Part shown: positions 16,241 to 19,211 of the stretch, piece after piece
Layout: the number at the start of each line of letters is the position of its first letter
How positions within the stretch are numbered: position 1 is the first letter of the stretch
From: CBDUUP01 sp965370435
GTDB lineage: Bacteria > Chloroflexota > Anaerolineae > Anaerolineales > UBA11579
Length of the DNA stretch: 19,211 nt
Direction of reading: 5' to 3'
Assembly: GCA_965370435.1 (NCBI GenBank)
Contig: CBDUUP010000032.1
Coordinates: forward strand, 1-19,211
The notes under the pieces: model-generated
What the model was told of the DNA's origin: nothing
The model's input: the letters and a program-made list of their open reading frames with translations, nothing else
The model's database searches: none
Made by a program: the position numbers and the translations under genes

Positions 16241-17919
16241 CCGTCACCCTCAGCGAGATACGCCCCGGCGCATATTACGACTCGGTGGTGCTGATGCAGC
16301 TTCAGCGCAGCCTGGCCGCGCTGGACGGTGTGGAGGACGCCGGAGTCGTCATGGCGACCCCGGCCAACCGGGAATTATTGGCCGACAGCGACTTATTGAA
16401 CGAAGACGGGAAGTCCGCAGGCCCTGATGACCTCCTGATCGTGGTGCGGGCGGAGAACAAGTCCGCCGCCGAAGACGCTCTAGCCCAGGTGGACGAACTG
16501 CTCACCAGACGGCGTTCCACGGTGGCCCAAGAATTCCGCCACCGCAGCCTGGAAGCCGCCGCCAAGCAGCTACCTGATGCCCAGTGGGTGTTGATCTCCG
16601 TGCCGGGACGCTACGCGGCGGAGGTGGCCCGCCAGGCCCTCGACCTGAACAAACACGTCTTCCTGTACAGCGATAACGTCTCGCTGGAGGATGAAGTTGA
16701 CTTGAAGAGCGCGGCTCGCGAGAAAGGCCTGCTCGTCATGGGGCCGGACTGCGGCACCGCCATCCTCAACGGGGTCGGTCTGGGGTTCGCCAACCGGGTC
16801 CGGCGGGGCGGGGTTGGAATGGTGGCCGCTTCGGGCACCGGATTGCAAGCCATCTCCAGCCAGGTGCACAATCTGGGCGGGGGCATCTCCCACGCCATCG
16901 GCACCGGCGGGCGAGACCTCAAAGCCGAGGTCGGCGCTATCACGGCCCGTCAAGCCCTGGAAGTCCTGGGACGCGACCCGGAGACGAAAGTTATCGTGCT
17001 AGTATCCAAACCTCCCGCCCCAGAGGTCGTAGCCCAGTTATTATCTGCCGCCCAAGCCACTGGAAAACCCGTGGTGGTGGACTTCATCGGCTACCCGCCC
17101 CCGGCCCGTCAGATGGGCAATTTGCAATTTGCCACCAGCTTAAGCGAGGCAGCCAAACTCGCAGTTGAACTGCTGGATTCGGATGAAAAACCTGAACCAC
17201 CGCCCAGCTATCAAACCAATGCCCCCCGCTACCTACGCGGCCTCTTCTCCGGCGGCACGCTGGCCTACGAAGCCTTATTAGGGCTGCAAACGACCCTCAC
17301 GCCCCTCTACTCCAACGTCCCCATCACCGAGTCCCAACGCCTGGCCGACCCATTGAACAGCCAAGCCCACACCATCGTTGACCTGGGCGAAGACGTGTTC
17401 ACCGTGGGGCGTCTGCACCCCATGATGGACAACGACCTGCGCCTGCGCCGCCTGCGCCAGGAAGTCGAGGACTCGGATGTGGGCGTCATCCTCCTGGACG
17501 TGGTGCTGGGCGAAGGGGCGCACCCCGACCCGGCCTCCGAACTGGCCCCGGCCATTGCCGAGGCCATCCAGAAGCGCGCCGAACTTGAAGTGATCGCCAT
17601 CGTCATCGGCACCGAGGAAGACCCCCAAAACATCGACGCCCAGATCGAACAATTGAGCCAAGCCGGGGCAGCCGTCTACCGCACCACCGCCGAGGCGGTG
17701 AGCGAGGTAAGCGCCCGTCTCGCCCATCCCGCCGACCCCGTAAGCCATCCCATTGACCTAGAGAGCCTACAAGCCCCCTTCGCCGCGATCAACGTGGGGC
17801 TGGAGTCTTTCTACGAGAGCCTGGCCTCCCAGGGAGCCAGCGCGGTGCAGGTGGACTGGCGTCCCCCCGCCGGAGGCGATGAGGAATTGATGTCAATCCT
17901 GGCAAAAATGAGGAAGTGA
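16237..17919 (+). CDS. fdrA: FdrA family protein (oxamate carbamoyltransferase-type subunit)
   Basis: 560 residues, close to E. coli FdrA. The protein is related to the succinyl-CoA synthetase alpha/acyl-CoA synthetase fold: MGPDCGTA (168-175), the Gly-rich loop GGVGMVAASGTG (191-202) and GISHAIGTGGRDL (216-228) with a candidate catalytic His219, then a C-terminal domain opening with LFSGGTLAYEA. In E. coli, FdrA together with YlbE and YlbF has been reported as the oxamate carbamoyltransferase of anaerobic allantoin use, which releases carbamoyl phosphate from oxalurate. The ATG at 16237 overlaps the amidase stop and has GGAGG seven bases upstream. The YlbE homologue follows directly. The family is sure; the substrate is inferred and may differ from oxalurate. 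Confidence 0.92.
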   Translation: MTVTLSEIRPGAYYDSVVLMQLQRSLAALDGVEDAGVVMATPANRELLADSDLLNEDGKSAGPDDLLIVVRAENKSAAEDALAQVDELLTRRRSTVAQEFRHRSLEAAAKQLPDAQWVLISVPGRYAAEVARQALDLNKHVFLYSDNVSLEDEVDLKSAAREKGLLVMGPDCGTAILNGVGLGFANRVRRGGVGMVAASGTGLQAISSQVHNLGGGISHAIGTGGRDLKAEVGAITARQALEVLGRDPETKVIVLVSKPPAPEVVAQLLSAAQATGKPVVVDFIGYPPPARQMGNLQFATSLSEAAKLAVELLDSDEKPEPPPSYQTNAPRYLRGLFSGGTLAYEALLGLQTTLTPLYSNVPITESQRLADPLNSQAHTIVDLGEDVFTVGRLHPMMDNDLRLRRLRQEVEDSDVGVILLDVVLGEGAHPDPASELAPAIAEAIQKRAELEVIAIVIGTEEDPQNIDAQIEQLSQAGAAVYRTTAEAVSEVSARLAHPADPVSHPIDLESLQAPFAAINVGLESFYESLASQGASAVQVDWRPPAGGDEELMSILAKMRK

Positions 17920-17921
17920 AA

Positions 17922-19169
17922 ATGGATATCGAAAAAGCCAACCAAACCGCGGTCGAGCAAATGATGTCGGCCCGGCCTATGCTCACCGGGGTCGCCACGG
18001 CGCGGGACGTGATCCCCGATATGCGGCCCAACCTGCTGCTCCACGCCGGGCCGCCCATTGAATGGGCGCGCATGTCCGGCCCCATGCGGGGAGCCGTCAT
18101 CGGCGCCCTCCTGCTGGAAGGGCTGGCGAAAGACGAGGCCCAGGCCGTGGCGATGGTCGAAGCGGGCGAAGTGGACTTCGACCCCTGCCACCATCACAAC
18201 ACCGTCGGCCCTATGGCGGGGGTGACCTCCGCCTCCATGAAGGTCTACGTGATCGAAAACCTCACCCACGGCAACCAGGCCTATTCCAACCTGAACGAGG
18301 GCTACGGCAAGGTGCTGCGCTACGGCGCCTACAGCCCGGAAGTGCTGGACAAGCTACGTTGGATGAACGACGTCATGGGCCCGCTGCTGGCCGACGCTAT
18401 CGCTCAGAGTGAAGGCCTGGACATCCGCGCCTTGCTGGCCGAAGCCCTGCACATGGGCGACGAAGGCCACAACCGCAACAAAGCCGGTTCCTTGATCTTC
18501 ACCAAGCTCCTCGGCCCTCTGGTCGCCAAAGTAGCCAAAGACCAGAACGTCGCCTCGGAGGTCATCCAGTTCCTGGGCGACAACGCCCTCAGCGTCCTCA
18601 ACCCCGTGATGGCCGCCTGCAAGGCCATGTGCGACGCCGGTCACGGCGTGGAAGGCAGCACCATCGTCACCGCCATGGCCCGCAACGGCACCGACTTCGG
18701 CATCCGGGTAAGCGGGCTGGGCGAGGATTGGTTCACCGCCCCGGTCGAGCAGCCCGACGGATTATATTTCCCCGGCTACACCAGCGAGGACGCCAGCGGA
18801 GACATCGGCGACAGCACCATCACCGAGACCGCCGGGATCGGCGCGTTCGCTATGGCCGCCGCCCCCGCCATCGTCACCTTCATCAGCGGCACGCCCCAAG
18901 ACGCTATCAACGCCACCCTGGAGATGTACGAGATCACCGCCGCCGAACACACCCATTTCACCATCCCGGCCCTGGAGTTCCGGGGTACCCCCACCGGCAT
19001 TGACCTCCGCAAGGTGATCGAGCTGGGCATCCCTCCCCGGGTCAACACCGGCATCGCCCACAAAGACGCGGGCGTAGGCCAGGTCGGGGCCGGTCTGGTC
19101 CGCCCCCCCATGGCGATATTCGAACAGGCGTTATTGGCGTATGCGGAGAGGTATGATCTAGGTGATTGA
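17922..19169 (+). CDS. ylbE: DUF1116 / YlbE family protein (carbamoyltransferase-type subunit)
   Basis: 415 residues, matching the length of E. coli YlbE. Conserved-looking elements are SGPMRGA (52-58), DPCHHHNTVGPMAG (87-100), and an N/H-rich stretch around MGDEGHNRN. The ATG at 17922 follows AGGA by about seven bases; a GTG at 17916 that overlaps the fdrA stop is the alternative. YlbE is a subunit of the reported oxamate carbamoyltransferase with FdrA and YlbF in E. coli. The third subunit (DUF2877) and a carbamate kinase are not in the window, which ends 42 bases later. The gene is complete. Coupled to fdrA by near-overlap, so the two products probably form a complex. Confidence 0.92.
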   Translation: MDIEKANQTAVEQMMSARPMLTGVATARDVIPDMRPNLLLHAGPPIEWARMSGPMRGAVIGALLLEGLAKDEAQAVAMVEAGEVDFDPCHHHNTVGPMAGVTSASMKVYVIENLTHGNQAYSNLNEGYGKVLRYGAYSPEVLDKLRWMNDVMGPLLADAIAQSEGLDIRALLAEALHMGDEGHNRNKAGSLIFTKLLGPLVAKVAKDQNVASEVIQFLGDNALSVLNPVMAACKAMCDAGHGVEGSTIVTAMARNGTDFGIRVSGLGEDWFTAPVEQPDGLYFPGYTSEDASGDIGDSTITETAGIGAFAMAAAPAIVTFISGTPQDAINATLEMYEITAAEHTHFTIPALEFRGTPTGIDLRKVIELGIPPRVNTGIAHKDAGVGQVGAGLVRPPMAIFEQALLAYAERYDLGD

Positions 19170-19211
19170 GATGTTGAAGAATCCACGTTTTTACCCTCAC
19201 CCCGTCTTTCG

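Noticed and set aside
19171..19211. Open frame starting ATG and running off the window end
   Set aside because: Only 13 codons are visible, no recognisable motif and no clear ribosome binding site; could equally be intergenic.
1..19211. CRISPR array, tRNA, rRNA, riboswitch, integrase or transposase
   Set aside because: No regularly spaced direct repeats, cloverleaf-like segment or mobile-element protein was seen on either strand by eye; small RNAs cannot be excluded without a covariance search.

Overview
The window reads as a chromosomal piece from a GC-rich, metabolically versatile bacterium. Chloroflexota (Anaerolineae-like) is my best guess. It rests on the combination of a cytosolic Ser/Thr kinase-AAA-TPR giant protein, a Mo-hydroxylase gene set with CoxD/CoxE/CoxG accessory genes, and dispersed palindromic repeats. 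No rRNA, tRNA, CRISPR array, transposase or phage gene was seen, so the taxonomic placement is inference.

Left half (1-8884, all genes on the minus strand). Read in the direction of transcription: a membrane-anchored penicillin-acylase-family (S45, Ntn-hydrolase) enzyme (8866-6674); a 1151-residue Ser/Thr protein kinase-AAA-TPR signalling protein (6519-3064) overlapping by one base a GAF-GGDEF diguanylate cyclase (3064-1934); then an MFS transporter (1808-579) followed 13 bp later by a small lipoprotein (565-32). This half is about signalling (protein phosphorylation, c-di-GMP), amide hydrolysis and export. A 29-bp palindrome sits at the end of the acylase gene and supplies its stop codon.

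Middle (9053-12336). A plus-strand set coxG - AT-rich four-helix membrane protein - coxD-like MoxR ATPase - coxE-like VWA protein encodes accessory/maturation functions for a xanthine dehydrogenase/CO dehydrogenase-family molybdenum hydroxylase. It ends in a 350-bp gene-free stretch holding concentric inverted repeats (11999-12301). A thiolase-like gene (13482-12337, minus) converges on it. This protein has Thr where thiolases carry the nucleophilic Cys.

Right part (13580-19169, plus strand). Five tightly packed genes: FAD subunit (coxM/cutM type), 2Fe-2S subunit (coxS/cutS type), an amidase-signature hydrolase, an FdrA homologue and a DUF1116 (YlbE) homologue. FdrA and YlbE are subunits of the oxamate carbamoyltransferase of E. 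coli allantoin catabolism. Joined to a Mo-hydroxylase and an amidase, they suggest a catabolic pathway for a nitrogen-containing (ureide, purine or other N-heterocycle) substrate in which carbamoyl phosphate is made at the end. The Mo-cofactor large subunit, the third carbamoyltransferase subunit (YlbF/DUF2877) and a carbamate kinase are not in the window. This operon is the most likely place for an undescribed system.
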